Counted from the first letter of the stretch, positions 1 to 8,298 are shown. The stretch is DNA of 64,000 nucleotides from Eubacterium sp. AF16-48 (GCF_003479405.1 NZ_QUHB01000007.1:1-64000), one strand, 5' to 3'. The notes: generated by a model not told the origin, from the sequence alone. Program-made: numbers and translations.

Positions 1-430
1 GCCCTTACTATCTCCACAACCTTGATAACGTTGACCCGGAGCATCTGAAAGAAGACTTCGGGAAAAATAAATATAAACTCCACTACATCTACCATGAGTT
101 CACTGTGGATTTCTTTAAGATGGACATTTCCTCTCTTCCGAAAAATGCATCTTCTCTTAAATTTACAAAACACAACTCCCATATTATGTCTCTGTGCCTG
201 ACCTTTCACATTAATCTTGGTTTATCACTTCGCAAAACCTCTCAGGCTCTGAAAGATTTATATGACACATCCATATCGCATCAACAGATTGCCAACTACT
301 GTAAAACAGCTGCAATGGTTGTTAAGCCTTTTGTTGACAATATGCCGGGTAAATGGCAGCTGCTCATTTATCTGGGACAACAGACCATACTGCAGATGTA
401 GCAACAGGACTGCTCCTAGATTCAGAGCCG
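1..430 (+). pseudogene. DDE transposase fragment, broken at both ends
   Basis: An open frame runs from the left edge to a stop at 401. Its reading (helical region around LSLRKTSQALKDLY, then SISHQQIANYCKTAA) resembles the N-terminal HTH part of DDE transposases in which a helix-turn-helix precedes the catalytic core. At about 370-430 the sense continues in another frame, where TADVATGLLLDSEPEV can be read, so a frameshift separates the N-terminal part from the start of the catalytic domain. The rest of the transposase is absent: the downstream 170 bases hold only short hairpins, for example at 448-462. The IS family cannot be assigned. It is a dead remnant whose 5' end lies outside the window. 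Confidence 0.6.
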
Positions 431-642
431 GAGGTTATATAAAGCCACCACGAAGTGGTTTCCCTTGATAACACACAAAAGAACTGCTGTCAAGGGTGGC
501 AGTACGCCATCATAAAACTTAAATATCTGCAATTTTCAAGGTTCGTATAAGCCTTTTTCTTTTGGCTCATTTTTTCATAGGTCACTTGACACTTTCCGTA
601 AAAATTTACTCCTTTATAAAGCAGGATATTTATTGTATTTAA

Positions 643-660
643 AAGTTCATTTCTGTACTG
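643..660. promoter_or_regulatory. Operator-like palindrome beside att core, copy A
   Basis: The 18 bases read AAGTTCA-N4-TGTACTG, the same inverted-repeat design as the four sites between the integrase and repressor promoters at 27447-27559. It ends 30 bases before the core at 691. Confidence 0.6.
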
Positions 661-690
661 CTTTAGTATTTTTGCATATAGTCCAAGACG

Positions 691-714
691 AAAATATTGT
701 CATTTTATTGTCAC
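691..714. other. Attachment-site core, left copy
   Basis: This 24-base copy contains TATTGTCATTTTATTGTCAC and is identical to 21132-21155 and 29044-29067. It marks the left border of unit 1. The right-hand copy lies directly beside the guaA terminator, and the window encodes a tyrosine integrase in unit 2, so direct repeats of this size fit attachment-site cores. What lies to its left may be the end of a further tandem unit. Confidence 0.7.
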
Positions 715-804
715 GAGTCAATACCGTTGTAGTCGTTCTTGCATGTATGACAAACTTGAATTTGTTTGTACAATGTTCAAGATATAACTGTTATTATGTC
801 TTGA

Positions 805-1329
805 TTAGAGTACAAACTCATATAAGAAGAACTTCCTCGGTACTCCAATATCAACATATGTGATTTCAACCTTATCCACATGCTTAAATCCAAACGACAT
901 ATACATTTTCTGTGGAATATCATTTCCCTCTATGCAATCAAGACGAATTGATTTAAGGTTTCTTTCCCTTGCTGTGTCTATTGCGTGTTGAACTAACTGC
1001 TTCGAGTATCCACGACCTCCATATTCCGGAAGGACACGCAAGGCATGAAGAACTACTGTCTCGTTATCATTTGCATCAATAAGCCATTTAACTGCGTGAT
1101 ACGCCTCATCACGATCATGATTCATAATATACGCCGCAACAATTCGACCATCTTCAATACCGATAAACTGATTTCTCTCTTTGATTGCATCTTTGATCAT
1201 TTCATCTGGAGGGAAACCACCTTTATCTCCCTCCGGCAGAAAATCTTTTCCGCTCAAAACTTTACACATACCGTCATAAAACTGTCGCAATTCTATAAAA
1301 TTTTTCTCTTCTGCATATCTGATAATCAT
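805..1329 (-). CDS. GNAT-family N-acetyltransferase
   Basis: This 174-residue protein has the single-domain GNAT layout. The acetyl-CoA binding motif A is visible as LRVLPEYGGRGYSKQLV at about residues 95-111, with the R/Q-x-x-G-x-G/A pattern appearing as GGRGYS. The C-terminal AxxxYxxxGF element appears as PQKMYMSFGFK. The start is preceded by TGGAGGGATAG at good spacing. The acceptor substrate cannot be read from sequence. The gene points toward the attachment core at 691 and is the first gene at that end of unit 1. A different GNAT occupies the same position in unit 2. Confidence 0.85.
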   Translation of the reverse strand: MIIRYAEEKNFIELRQFYDGMCKVLSGKDFLPEGDKGGFPPDEMIKDAIKERNQFIGIEDGRIVAAYIMNHDRDEAYHAVKWLIDANDNETVVLHALRVLPEYGGRGYSKQLVQHAIDTARERNLKSIRLDCIEGNDIPQKMYMSFGFKHVDKVEITYVDIGVPRKFFLYEFVL

Positions 1330-1373
1330 AGAAATCTATCCCTCCAACTTCTAAGTTGTAAGTTTCTTTACTA

Positions 1374-1979
1374 TCATATCTTTAAAACTTGTTTTGCTTT
1401 CGCATTAACAAATTGGATAATTGGGCCTGAAATGATAACCGTAATAAGCGTGCATACACCAAACTTTCCGCCAAACAAAACACCTGTAACAACAACCAAA
1501 ATATCCAATGCCATTCGGACAAATTTAATCTGCCAGTGATTTTTTTCTGCTAGAGCAAAAGTGACTGCCTCATAGGAGCCTCTACCAAGGGATGCCGACG
1601 CATATAGTCCTGTTCCGACAGCAAACAAAACCACTCCTAACAACATAATTAAAAAATTGATCCACTTATAGGTACTGTAAATATGGCAGTTAGCAAACAA
1701 ATCTACACAGGTACTGTATACAATCTGGTACAACACAGTTCCTATATGAATCTGACTTTTATCGTAAATGAGTGCAAACAAAATCATTCCCAATGCTACA
1801 ACAAAAGATGCTGTGCCAATGCTTATGTGAAATGTTCTTGCAATCCCCTGCCACAGCACCGCAAGCGTAGCTCCGCCAAATCCAGCATACAGTGCAAGTG
1901 TAATTCCATAAGCCGCAATTATAGAACCTATTACAAGGATTGCCAATTTCTTTAGTGTTTTTTTATTGTTATTTTTCAT
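1374..1979 (-). CDS. YczE/YyaS/YitT-type integral membrane protein
   Basis: This 201-residue protein has about five hydrophobic helices after a basic N-terminus (MKNNNKKTLKK). The glycine-rich early helix pair (IAAYGITLALYAGFGG) and the later GTGLYASASLGRGSYEA segment are typical of the YczE/YitT (DUF161-like) membrane family, whose biochemical role is unknown. The start overlaps the end of the nitrilase fragment by 11 bases, so the two are probably cotranscribed. The family call rests on remembered motifs and not on a search. Confidence 0.7.
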   Translation of the reverse strand: MKNNNKKTLKKLAILVIGSIIAAYGITLALYAGFGGATLAVLWQGIARTFHISIGTASFVVALGMILFALIYDKSQIHIGTVLYQIVYSTCVDLFANCHIYSTYKWINFLIMLLGVVLFAVGTGLYASASLGRGSYEAVTFALAEKNHWQIKFVRMALDILVVVTGVLFGGKFGVCTLITVIISGPIIQFVNAKAKQVLKI

Positions 1980-2283
1980 TGACTTTTAATTCAAGTACTT
2001 CCGGACGGGCATAATGTCCGATTGCATCATGCTCCATTTTGCAGGCGGCAGGCAAATTCATATCAAGTTCTGCGTAAATGATAGTTCCTTTATCCCAGAC
2101 AGGTTTTGTCAAATAATGCCCATATGGATCAATAATGCAGCTTCCTCCTCTGCACACAAGTCCTGGAAGTTTAGATACGATATTATACTCCTGCAGATCA
2201 GAAGGGTATGAACTGCGTCTGATAATCATATCAGCGTTGATAAAGAAACATTTTCCTTCGATTGCAATATGCTGAACTTTCAT
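1969..2283 (-). pseudogene. Nitrilase C-terminal fragment
   Basis: The 104 residues match only the last third of carbon-nitrogen hydrolases. They show QHIAIEGKCFFINAD, then GGSCIIDPYGHYLTKPVWDKG, and a terminal GHYARPEVLEL that resembles the GHYxRPDVF ending of nitrilases. Full enzymes are about 300 residues, and the catalytic Glu, Lys and Cys lie in the missing part. Nothing in 2284-2530 encodes the missing part. A good Shine-Dalgarno sequence (GAGGAG, 10 bases before ATG) means a short protein could still be made, but it could not be catalytic. Confidence 0.7.
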
Positions 2284-2718
2284 GCTAATAATTCACTCCT
2301 CGTATAATTTTCTTTGGGTTTAAAGCATCTGAAATCTATATCATCAATGTTTTTGACTTTACATACCGTTAGCAACCGCTCTAATTTATTTAATACCAGC
2401 AAATTACTCTCCTCCACAAATTCCGATTGAGATTTCACCTGTTTAAAGAAATTTAATAACAGTTATATTTTGTTATTAAATTCTCCGCAAACCATCGAAA
2501 ACACTGGATTTGTCGCAGGTGAGCTTTCCCTTATTGTTTCCCTTGTGTTATATCGTCCCACCAGTGTTTACTGACTCTGGTAAGGGAAAAAGCAAGGGAA
2601 ACAAAATCATATAACACAGTATAACACAAAATGAAACTGACATGGTGAACTGATTGAAATGCTTCTGATTTTTGTAGCAAATAATTGATTGAACGACAAG
2701 GAGATAAGATAAGATACG
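2284..2718. other. Non-coding stretch with inverted motifs
   Basis: There is no credible gene in these 435 bases. An 11-base motif TTGTTTCCCTT (2534-2544) recurs in inverted form at 2594-2604, and TGTTATAT at 2546-2553 recurs inverted at 2609-2616. The order does not make a simple nested hairpin, so the role is unclear. The stretch could be a recombination scar left by the event that truncated the nitrilase gene. Confidence 0.4.
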
Positions 2719-2955
2719 ATGAGAACAATATTTGCAGAATATAATCCCGGACGAAACAGCATTGATGTTTATACCAGTGCAGACTATATGCTTCGCATTG
2801 ACTGCTGGGAAGCAGAAAAGAATTTGAGAACCACACACGGATCAGATTGTGCATTAAACACACTTGCCATTGATGAACCACAAGAATATGCGAGACTGTA
2901 TCTTGATGGGAATTTACAGATGTGGGTAGATGCAGAAGATTCATTGACATTATAG
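2719..2955 (+). CDS. Small DUF6061-like protein of unknown function
   Basis: This 78-residue acidic protein has a good ribosome site (AAGGAGATAAG) before its ATG. Its layout (an N-terminal basic/aromatic strand, a central IDCWEAE segment and a C-terminal YARLYLDGNLQMWVD) resembles small Clostridia proteins of the DUF6061 type. That comparison is from memory and tentative. No catalytic motif is visible. It is the only plus-strand gene in this part and shares a bidirectional terminator with the convergent redox operon. Confidence 0.6.
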   Translation: MRTIFAEYNPGRNSIDVYTSADYMLRIDCWEAEKNLRTTHGSDCALNTLAIDEPQEYARLYLDGNLQMWVDAEDSLTL

Positions 2956-2966
2956 TAATGTTCAAA

Positions 2967-2998
2967 AAAAGCTCTCTGTGCAATGCACAGGAGCTTTT
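2967..2998. terminator. Bidirectional terminator between convergent genes
   Basis: The hairpin pairs AGCTC-CTGTGC with GCACAG-GAGCT around an AAT loop and is flanked by A and T runs on both sides. It serves both the small plus-strand gene and the TlpA-like gene. Confidence 0.85.
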
Positions 2999-3011
2999 TA
3001 TATGTAGACCT

Positions 3012-3914
3012 CTATTTATTTGTGCTGTCTGCATCAATTACAGACTTAATCTGCTTCATAAGGGCATCATAGTTGTCCTTGTTATCAATTCCGCCGAGCA
3101 TTGGTTCGCCTACAATATTGCCATTTCTGTCAACAAGTATAGTTGTTGGAAAGGCCATGATTTCTGAGGCATATTTACCGGCAGCACTAGAGGAGTCAAT
3201 TGACAGATTACGATATTTGACACCCTGGCTTTCAAGAACAGAGGCAGCCTCTTTGATAGCTGTTTTATTGCCATCGAAGGTCTCAGTGTTGATGCCAACA
3301 ACTTCTCCGCCCATTGATTTGATAGCATCATTTAATTCGTTAAGCTTGGATAATTCAGCGACACATGGTTTGCAGCCGGTAAACCAGAAATTGACGACTG
3401 TTACTGCATTACCGGAAAACAGGCTGTCATCAACCTTATTGCCATCAAAATCCTCACCGGAAAAATCACTGAATACAGATGAGGCTTTAGAGCTGTCCTT
3501 CTTGTTATCGTCTGATGATGTATTTTTGTTTTCAAGCTTTGCTATCTGTTCCTCGATTTTTCGTATGGTTTCAATATCCTCATTAAGTGTTTTAAGCTCA
3601 TCGTCTGTGAATGAATTCTTGTTTGATTCTACGGTACCGGCAAGATAATCAGCATAATTTCCGTTTGGATCGGCGTCACTTTTGTTCATCATACCAAATG
3701 CCTTGTTCCACACATCAGCGTGATCTGCAAAAAGCTGATTTTCCTGCTGATATAAATCATCAAGCCTGGAATCTGATTTGCCGGATGCTTCTGAGCCGGC
3801 TTCAGTCTGAGTGTTCTTAGAATCTGTTGTGGAATCTTGCTTTACGCCACATGCTGTAAGTAATAATGCTATGCAGAGTGTAAAAATAGAAATAAATAAT
3901 AATTTATTTTTCAT
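3012..3914 (-). CDS. TlpA-like thioredoxin-fold lipoprotein
   Basis: This 300-residue lipoprotein has a signal peptide with lipobox LLTAC, the modified Cys being residue 22. A polar Ser/Asp/Lys-rich linker and a charged helical region (about 50-145) lead to a redoxin domain (about 147-295). The redox centre is WFTGCKPC with Cys181 and Cys184, and the cis-Pro element appears as AFPTTILVD. It should act on the outer face of the membrane as a thiol-disulfide reductase or oxidase. It is the last gene of a three-gene operon, 41 bases behind the polyferredoxin gene that may feed it electrons. The partner protein is unknown. Confidence 0.88.
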   Translation of the reverse strand: MKNKLLFISIFTLCIALLLTACGVKQDSTTDSKNTQTEAGSEASGKSDSRLDDLYQQENQLFADHADVWNKAFGMMNKSDADPNGNYADYLAGTVESNKNSFTDDELKTLNEDIETIRKIEEQIAKLENKNTSSDDNKKDSSKASSVFSDFSGEDFDGNKVDDSLFSGNAVTVVNFWFTGCKPCVAELSKLNELNDAIKSMGGEVVGINTETFDGNKTAIKEAASVLESQGVKYRNLSIDSSSAAGKYASEIMAFPTTILVDRNGNIVGEPMLGGIDNKDNYDALMKQIKSVIDADSTNK

Positions 3915-3955
3915 GAGTAATTTCTCCTTTAAAATAATAGTAAAATGTTTAATAG

Positions 3956-4852
3956 CTATCTGTTGTCATTTTTTTGACATGATTTTCCCATAAACCGGTA
4001 GCAGATGGCGTCCTTCGGACAGGTCTTTATGCAGGCACCGCAGCGTATGCACTCGGGGTGATCCGGTGTCTTACACACATCCACATCCATCTTACATGCC
4101 TTTGAGCATTGACCGCATCCGACACATTTGCTGCTATCAACGGTGATTTTGAGCAGGCTGACCTTATTAAATAATGAGTAGATTGCTCCAAGCGGACAAA
4201 TCCATTTACAGAAGGGCCTGTAAAATAAGATACTTAGTACAATCACTGCAATTAAAATCATACACTTGAAAGAAAAAAGCTTTCCCAGCGCAGAACGGAT
4301 AGCAGCATTTCCAATAGATAACGGTATAGCACCCTCTAAAACACCCTGAGGACAGATATATTTGCAGAAGAACGGGTCTCCCATTCCTATAGAGTTCGTT
4401 ACAAGCATCGGAAGAAGTATAACGAAAACAATAAGAATGACATATTTTAGGTACCTAAGAGGCTTTAGTTTGGCTGTGGATAATTTCTTTCCGGGGATTT
4501 TATGAAGTAAATCCTGAAACCATCCAAATGGGCACAAAAAACCACATATAAATCTGCCGAGAGTTACACCGAGTAAAATAAAAAATCCGGTTATGTAGTA
4601 TGAAAACTTAAATTTTGATGATCCGACAACTGCCTGAAATGCCCCTATTGGACAGGCTCCTGTCGCGGCAGGGCAGGAGTAACAGTTTAATCCGGGTACG
4701 CATACTGTTTTTGCATTGCCCTGATATATTTTACCCTTAAATAAATTTGGAATATGAATATTGGTCAGCAGCGTTGCTGCGGCCTGTATCCAGCCACGCA
4801 TTTTTGCCAATTTTCTTGATAGTAATTTCTTTTCCTTATCCAATTCCGACAC
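3956..4852 (-). CDS. NapH/NosR-type membrane polyferredoxin
   Basis: This 298-residue membrane protein has about five hydrophobic helices. Cysteine clusters lie at the membrane edges (CPAATGACPIG, FLCPFGW, CKYICPQG, CKWICPLG), and two ferredoxin-type 4Fe-4S motifs lie near the C-terminus (CVGCGQCSKAC and CIRCGACIKTCPKDAIC). This is the NapH/NosR/CcoG-like architecture that moves electrons across or along the membrane. The start is taken as GTG at 4852, inside the end of the upstream CXXC mini-gene, so translation is probably coupled. An internal ATG 18 codons later is an alternative. With the TlpA-like protein it suggests an electron route to an extracytoplasmic thiol enzyme. Confidence 0.85.
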   Translation of the reverse strand: MSELDKEKKLLSRKLAKMRGWIQAAATLLTNIHIPNLFKGKIYQGNAKTVCVPGLNCYSCPAATGACPIGAFQAVVGSSKFKFSYYITGFFILLGVTLGRFICGFLCPFGWFQDLLHKIPGKKLSTAKLKPLRYLKYVILIVFVILLPMLVTNSIGMGDPFFCKYICPQGVLEGAIPLSIGNAAIRSALGKLFSFKCMILIAVIVLSILFYRPFCKWICPLGAIYSLFNKVSLLKITVDSSKCVGCGQCSKACKMDVDVCKTPDHPECIRCGACIKTCPKDAICYRFMGKSCQKNDNR

Positions 4853-4979
4853 ACTCCAGACATAGTTTTATTGCTTTACCAAGCACTGTAGCCGCCTCAC
4901 CTCTGACTGCACCATAGCTTATCATGGATACACCAAGGATAAGCAGAATGATTTGACATGTTTTTTGGTATTTCAACAT
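4836..4979 (-). CDS. CD1871A-family CXXC mini-protein
   Basis: The gene encodes 47 residues: a short basic start, one hydrophobic helix (about 9-23), then RGEAATVLGKAIKLCLECVG with the CLEC (CXXC) pair near the C-terminus. This ending matches what I recall of the CD1871A family of tiny CXXC proteins in Clostridia. A clear AAGGAGCAACATT precedes the ATG at 4979. It overlaps the polyferredoxin start by 17 bases, so the two form one translational unit. The role is unknown. A membrane-anchored dithiol carried between the polyferredoxin and the TlpA-like lipoprotein is an inference. Its size makes it easy to miss. Confidence 0.8.
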   Translation of the reverse strand: MLKYQKTCQIILLILGVSMISYGAVRGEAATVLGKAIKLCLECVGIG

Positions 4980-5004
4980 AATGTTGCTCCTTTTTGTTGT
5001 ATTG

Positions 5005-5033
5005 TTGACCAGCTGACTTTGGTATTATACAAT
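5005..5033 (+). promoter_or_regulatory. Promoter of the two-component operon
   Basis: TTGACC, 17 bases, TACAAT. This is a good sigma-A promoter about 40 bases before the response-regulator start at 5073. It lies in the divergent intergenic region shared with the redox operon. Confidence 0.65.
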
Positions 5034-5072
5034 ATAGGTTGTAAAATTATTGTTAAGAAGCAGGAGAACATT

Positions 5073-5753
5073 TTGAGATTATTAATTGTTGAGGACGAGA
5101 AACAAATATGTGATATGGTTGCAAAGAGTCTGTATGCTGCCGGTTATGAGGTGGATACCTGTTATGATGGGAAAGAGGCTCTTGAATGTATACTGTCGGA
5201 GAATTATGATCTGATAGTTTTGGATTTGAATCTGCCGGGGATGGATGGCATGGAGCTTCTTAAGGAGCTTAGAAAATACAATGATGAAACTAAGGTTTTG
5301 ATATTATCTGCAAGAGGTCAGATTGCTGATAAGGTAGAGGGACTGGATGCAGGAGCAAATGATTACATGGAAAAACCATTCCATCTGCAGGAGCTTGAGG
5401 CACGTATCAGAAGCCTGACAAGAAGGAAATTTGTACAGAATGACATATGTCTTAAATGCGGAGAAATAAAGTTTGATACGATTAAACGCGAGGCATATGC
5501 AAAGGAAGAGCCGGTTCCACTGACAAGAAAAGAGAATGGTATTTTGGAATATTTACTTATCAATATAGGCAGACCGGTGAGTCAGGAGGAGCTGATAGAG
5601 CATGTGTGGGATGCCACGGCAGACAGCTTTAGCGGAGCAATCAGGGTACATATGTCTTCACTTAGAAAAAAGCTTAAGGCGAAGCTGGGATATGATCCCA
5701 TTCAGAACAAGGTAGGTGAAGGCTATAAAATACGGGAGGTGTCTGACAGATGA
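5073..5753 (+). CDS. OmpR/PhoB-family response regulator
   Basis: The chosen TTG start at 5073 sits 6 bases after AGGAG and gives 226 residues beginning directly with the receiver domain (LLIVEDE). The earlier possible start would add a tail with no homology. The receiver has the acidic pair ED, phospho-acceptor Asp51 in VLDLNLPGMDG, and the conserved Lys in YMEKPF. The C-terminal half is a winged-helix DNA-binding domain ending in GEGYKI. The stop overlaps the kinase start (ATGA). Divergent placement next to the redox operon suggests it may control that operon, which is inferred from position only. Confidence 0.9.
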   Translation: MRLLIVEDEKQICDMVAKSLYAAGYEVDTCYDGKEALECILSENYDLIVLDLNLPGMDGMELLKELRKYNDETKVLILSARGQIADKVEGLDAGANDYMEKPFHLQELEARIRSLTRRKFVQNDICLKCGEIKFDTIKREAYAKEEPVPLTRKENGILEYLLINIGRPVSQEELIEHVWDATADSFSGAIRVHMSSLRKKLKAKLGYDPIQNKVGEGYKIREVSDR

Positions 5754-6907
5754 AAAGAATGTCGCTACAGTGGAGACTTACGTGCATTACTACATTGTGT
5801 ATTGCTATTATATGTGGCTGCCTGACTATGTTTGTCTATAAAAATGGTGTGCATTACATCGATTCTCTGCAGGATGCGGTAGAGTCACAGGGGGATGAAA
5901 AAGGAAACAAATCAGATGAAATATATATCAGCATACCGGACGATAAGTGGAATGAGTTTGCGGATGAATTTTCGGTTCAGGTGTACAATAATAAGGCCGA
6001 CTATAAAAGAAACAGTCTGATAATCACGGTTTTGCTGGCGCTTTTGGGAGGTGCCGTCACTTATTTTATAAGCGGGCATGCACTCAGACCAATCAGGGAG
6101 TTTTCAGATAAAATTGAAGAGGTACAGGCTCAGAATCTGTCTGATTCAAGAATAGAGGAAAACAATGTTAAGGAACTGAACCAGCTTGGTATTTCTTATA
6201 ATAAGATGCTTGAGCGTCTGTCGGAAGCATTTGAGATACAGAGACAGTTTACTGCAAATGCAGCACATGAGCTGCGTACTCCATTAGCGTTAATGCAGAT
6301 ACAGCTTGATTTATATAATTCTGCCTCTCACCCGGGAAATGATGCAGACACTTTGCAGACCATAAAAATGGTTACGGAACAAAATGATAAATTAAACAGG
6401 ATGGTAAAGACTCTTCTTGACATGAGTGAGCTTCAGACGGTAGGAAGGGATGATAAAATTATATTGGATGCTATTGTTGAAGAGGTTTTGGCAGACCTTG
6501 AGCCTCTTGCCGTGGAAAAGAATATAAAGCTGATTGGAAAATGTGAGAATGCCACTATGATAGGCAGTGATATCCTTATTTACAGGCTTGTATACAATCT
6601 GGTTGAGAATGCCATCAAATATAATCATCCGCTCGGACAGGTTACAGTAACCGCATATCAGAGAAACAAGCATGTTTATCTGTCTGTAGAAGATACGGGA
6701 AGCGGAATACCAAAGGAACTTAGGGAGAGAGTGTTCGAGCCATTCTTCCGTGTGGATAAATCCAGAAGCCGGGAGCTGGGTGGCGTAGGGCTAGGTCTTG
6801 CTTTTGTCCGTGAAATCGTTAGAGTACATGATGGCAGTATTTGTATCAAATCAGGCAAGACTGGAGGAACGATTTTCGAGGTGACTTTTGCACAGCATTC
6901 AATGTAG
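5750..6907 (+). CDS. Sensor histidine kinase
   Basis: This 385-residue kinase has a first transmembrane helix at about 9-30, a short extracytoplasmic sensor of about 55 residues and a second helix at about 88-108. A HAMP linker (HALRPIREFSDKI) follows, then the dimerization/phosphotransfer box FTANAAHELRTPLALM with His173. The ATPase domain shows the N box (NLVENAIKYNHP), G1 (VEDTGSGIP), F box (FEPFFRVDKSRSR) and G2 (GGVGLGLA). It is translationally coupled to the response regulator. The small sensor domain gives no hint of ligand. A thiol or envelope signal would fit the neighbours. Confidence 0.9.
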   Translation: MKRMSLQWRLTCITTLCIAIICGCLTMFVYKNGVHYIDSLQDAVESQGDEKGNKSDEIYISIPDDKWNEFADEFSVQVYNNKADYKRNSLIITVLLALLGGAVTYFISGHALRPIREFSDKIEEVQAQNLSDSRIEENNVKELNQLGISYNKMLERLSEAFEIQRQFTANAAHELRTPLALMQIQLDLYNSASHPGNDADTLQTIKMVTEQNDKLNRMVKTLLDMSELQTVGRDDKIILDAIVEEVLADLEPLAVEKNIKLIGKCENATMIGSDILIYRLVYNLVENAIKYNHPLGQVTVTAYQRNKHVYLSVEDTGSGIPKELRERVFEPFFRVDKSRSRELGGVGLGLAFVREIVRVHDGSICIKSGKTGGTIFEVTFAQHSM

Positions 6908-7030
6908 CGTTCCATTTTACACATTTGTCAACGCTATTAAAACAGATTTGCTAAATGAGAAAAATAGAATAATTTGTTATTTGAGTGTGTGAGATAAAGT
7001 CTGTAAATAGACATTCTATGATAAGTGATG

Positions 7031-7063
7031 GAGCTGTAAGTTCATGAAATGAGCTTGCAGCTC
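7031..7063 (+). terminator. Probable terminator of the two-component operon
   Basis: A stem pairs GAGCTG-AAG-TCA with TGA-CTT-CAGCTC around a short loop and is followed by TTGTTT. It lies 120 bases after the kinase stop. Confidence 0.6.
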
Positions 7064-7069
7064 TTGTTT

Positions 7070-7275
7070 ATAAGGCAATGCGTAACACTGATTTACCATT
7101 AATAATACATACCGACCGTGGAAGCCAGTATGTGTCTCAGGCATGGCGTGAAGCCACCCAAAACATGCAACGCAGTTATTCACATAAAGGTTATCCTTAT
7201 GACAATGCCTGCATTGAATCCTTCCATTCACTCATAAAAAGGGAATGTCTTAACCGTTTTAACATTAAGAACCAT
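7070..7275 (+). pseudogene. IS3-family transposase fragment (OrfB catalytic part)
   Basis: The reading LIIHTDRGSQYVSQAWREA followed by HKGYPYDNACIESFHSLIKRE is the classic second half of an IS3/IS150-type integrase core, with the second catalytic Asp in HTDRGSQY and the Glu in CIESFHS. Both the N-terminal two thirds and the C-terminus are missing, and no terminal inverted repeats remain. The right end merges with the 3' end of the phosphatase gene, whose stop at 7265 lies in the junction. The remnant therefore marks a deletion or recombination scar. Confidence 0.8.
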
Positions 7276-8053
7276 ATCTATAACCTTTTATTTCTTTAAG
7301 TTTGCCATCCTCATCAAACTGATAATATTTCTTCTCTTTCTCATCATAAGCCAAACACAATACTCTTCTAAATTTCGCAGCTGAACCATCAATATAGTAA
7401 TGGCTTTCACCATCAAAAAAGATTCCACTAAAGCTTAAGTCTCTAGCCAAATGAGATGCTGCCACATGGCCAGCAATGATATCCTTATAAAAATGTCCTA
7501 CCGAAGGAGGAAACTTCCCAGTCATTACATAATCAGGAGTTCCAATAGTACACCACTCCGCTTCCTCTTCAGGAATGTCCTCATCAACTCCAGCGTGTAC
7601 AAAAATCTGTGTATCTGTCTCATAAAATAGTCTCAACTTTTTCATCCAAACTAAGAGTTCTTTATGATCTTCCTTGATACATTTTTTTACATATTCAATG
7701 CGCACTTCTCTATTTGGAAGTACATCTAATTCTTTAAACTGTTCTTTTGTAAGAAATGTTCCCGAAGTTAAGAAATCTTTATCTTCTTCAAGCCAAACAT
7801 CTTCATTTAAAAACAGGAACTCTTCAAACCATACCTCATGATTTCCTTTAAGAACGACAACTTTATTCCTGCCAAATTCCTGTTCAAGTTCAAAGGCTAG
7901 TTTTAGACAATCAAAGCTTCTATTTCCTCTATCAATAAAATCTCCAAGAAGAATTAACTTACTGTCGTTGTCTTCCAGTAATGGTCTTAGTTGCTCAATT
8001 CTTTTTTCAAACAGCTCATACTGACCATGAATATCGGACATTGCATAAATCAT
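7265..8053 (-). CDS. Calcineurin-like metallophosphatase (PPP family)
   Basis: This 262-residue cytosolic phosphoesterase carries all the metal-binding motifs: MSDIHGQYE near the start, GDFIDRGNRS, LKGNHEVW, then IFVHAGVDE and the later AGHVA. It resembles bacterial serine/threonine phosphatases and the PrpE/ApaH branch. The substrate is unknown. It is the last gene of the WYL-headed minus-strand series, behind the structured RNA block. Its last few residues (GYRYGS) are encoded across the junction with the IS3 fragment, so the natural C-terminus may have been changed slightly. Confidence 0.85.
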   Translation of the reverse strand: MIYAMSDIHGQYELFEKRIEQLRPLLEDNDSKLILLGDFIDRGNRSFDCLKLAFELEQEFGRNKVVVLKGNHEVWFEEFLFLNEDVWLEEDKDFLTSGTFLTKEQFKELDVLPNREVRIEYVKKCIKEDHKELLVWMKKLRLFYETDTQIFVHAGVDEDIPEEEAEWCTIGTPDYVMTGKFPPSVGHFYKDIIAGHVAASHLARDLSFSGIFFDGESHYYIDGSAAKFRRVLCLAYDEKEKKYYQFDEDGKLKEIKGYRYGS

Positions 8054-8103
8054 CTAAATTCCTCCCATACAAAAATACGATTATTCACTATTTAATTGAA
8101 CCC

Positions 8104-8298
8104 TCAAATATGCCCTCGGTCACCCGAAGACCTTGAAAATACCTTTGTAGCTACAAATGTCAGCGCAGTGTATCTTGTCGAGGTATCCCTCTCGTCTCAT
8201 CCGTCGATGAAACTCATATACTACGGGCCCTACACATAGATTTCTCTACTGTAGGCAGAAACCCTTACTGATGTAGACCAGTCTAGCTTTCACTATCC
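8104..8298 (-). ncRNA. Multi-hairpin structured RNA candidate (HEARO/omega-RNA-like?)
   Basis: This ORF-free block forms a run of consecutive hairpins on the minus strand. They are CCTACA...TGTAGG with an inner GAAA loop (8229-8255), an 8-bp stem with GACG loop (8194-8213), GAGG-GATA-CCTC (8180-8191), the perfect palindrome TTTGTAGCTACAAA (8144-8157) and GGTC...GACC (8118-8132). It starts directly after GTGA, which is also the stop of the preceding small ORF. Insertion after ATGA or GTGA is what I recall for HEARO RNAs (IscB-linked, often ORF-less). That identity is a hypothesis. A decayed intron piece is the main alternative. Confidence 0.45.

Larger units (their letters stand above)
600..756. 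repeat. 157-bp att-region repeat, copy A
   Basis: This block is nearly identical to 21040-21197, with about half a dozen single-base differences and one length change in a T run. It contains the operator-like palindrome at 643-660 and the 24-bp core at 691-714. To the right of the core both copies share the same 42 bases or so and then diverge, each leading into a different acetyltransferase gene. The pattern is that of equivalent ends of two related integrated elements. The flanking 431-599 holds short hairpins and no gene. Confidence 0.8.

Noticed and set aside
1045..1539. Plus-strand frame of 164 residues opposite the GNAT and YczE-type genes
   Set aside because: It runs antisense through two well-supported genes, is rich in Ile/Phe/Cys without motifs, and has no ribosome site. 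It is a shadow frame.
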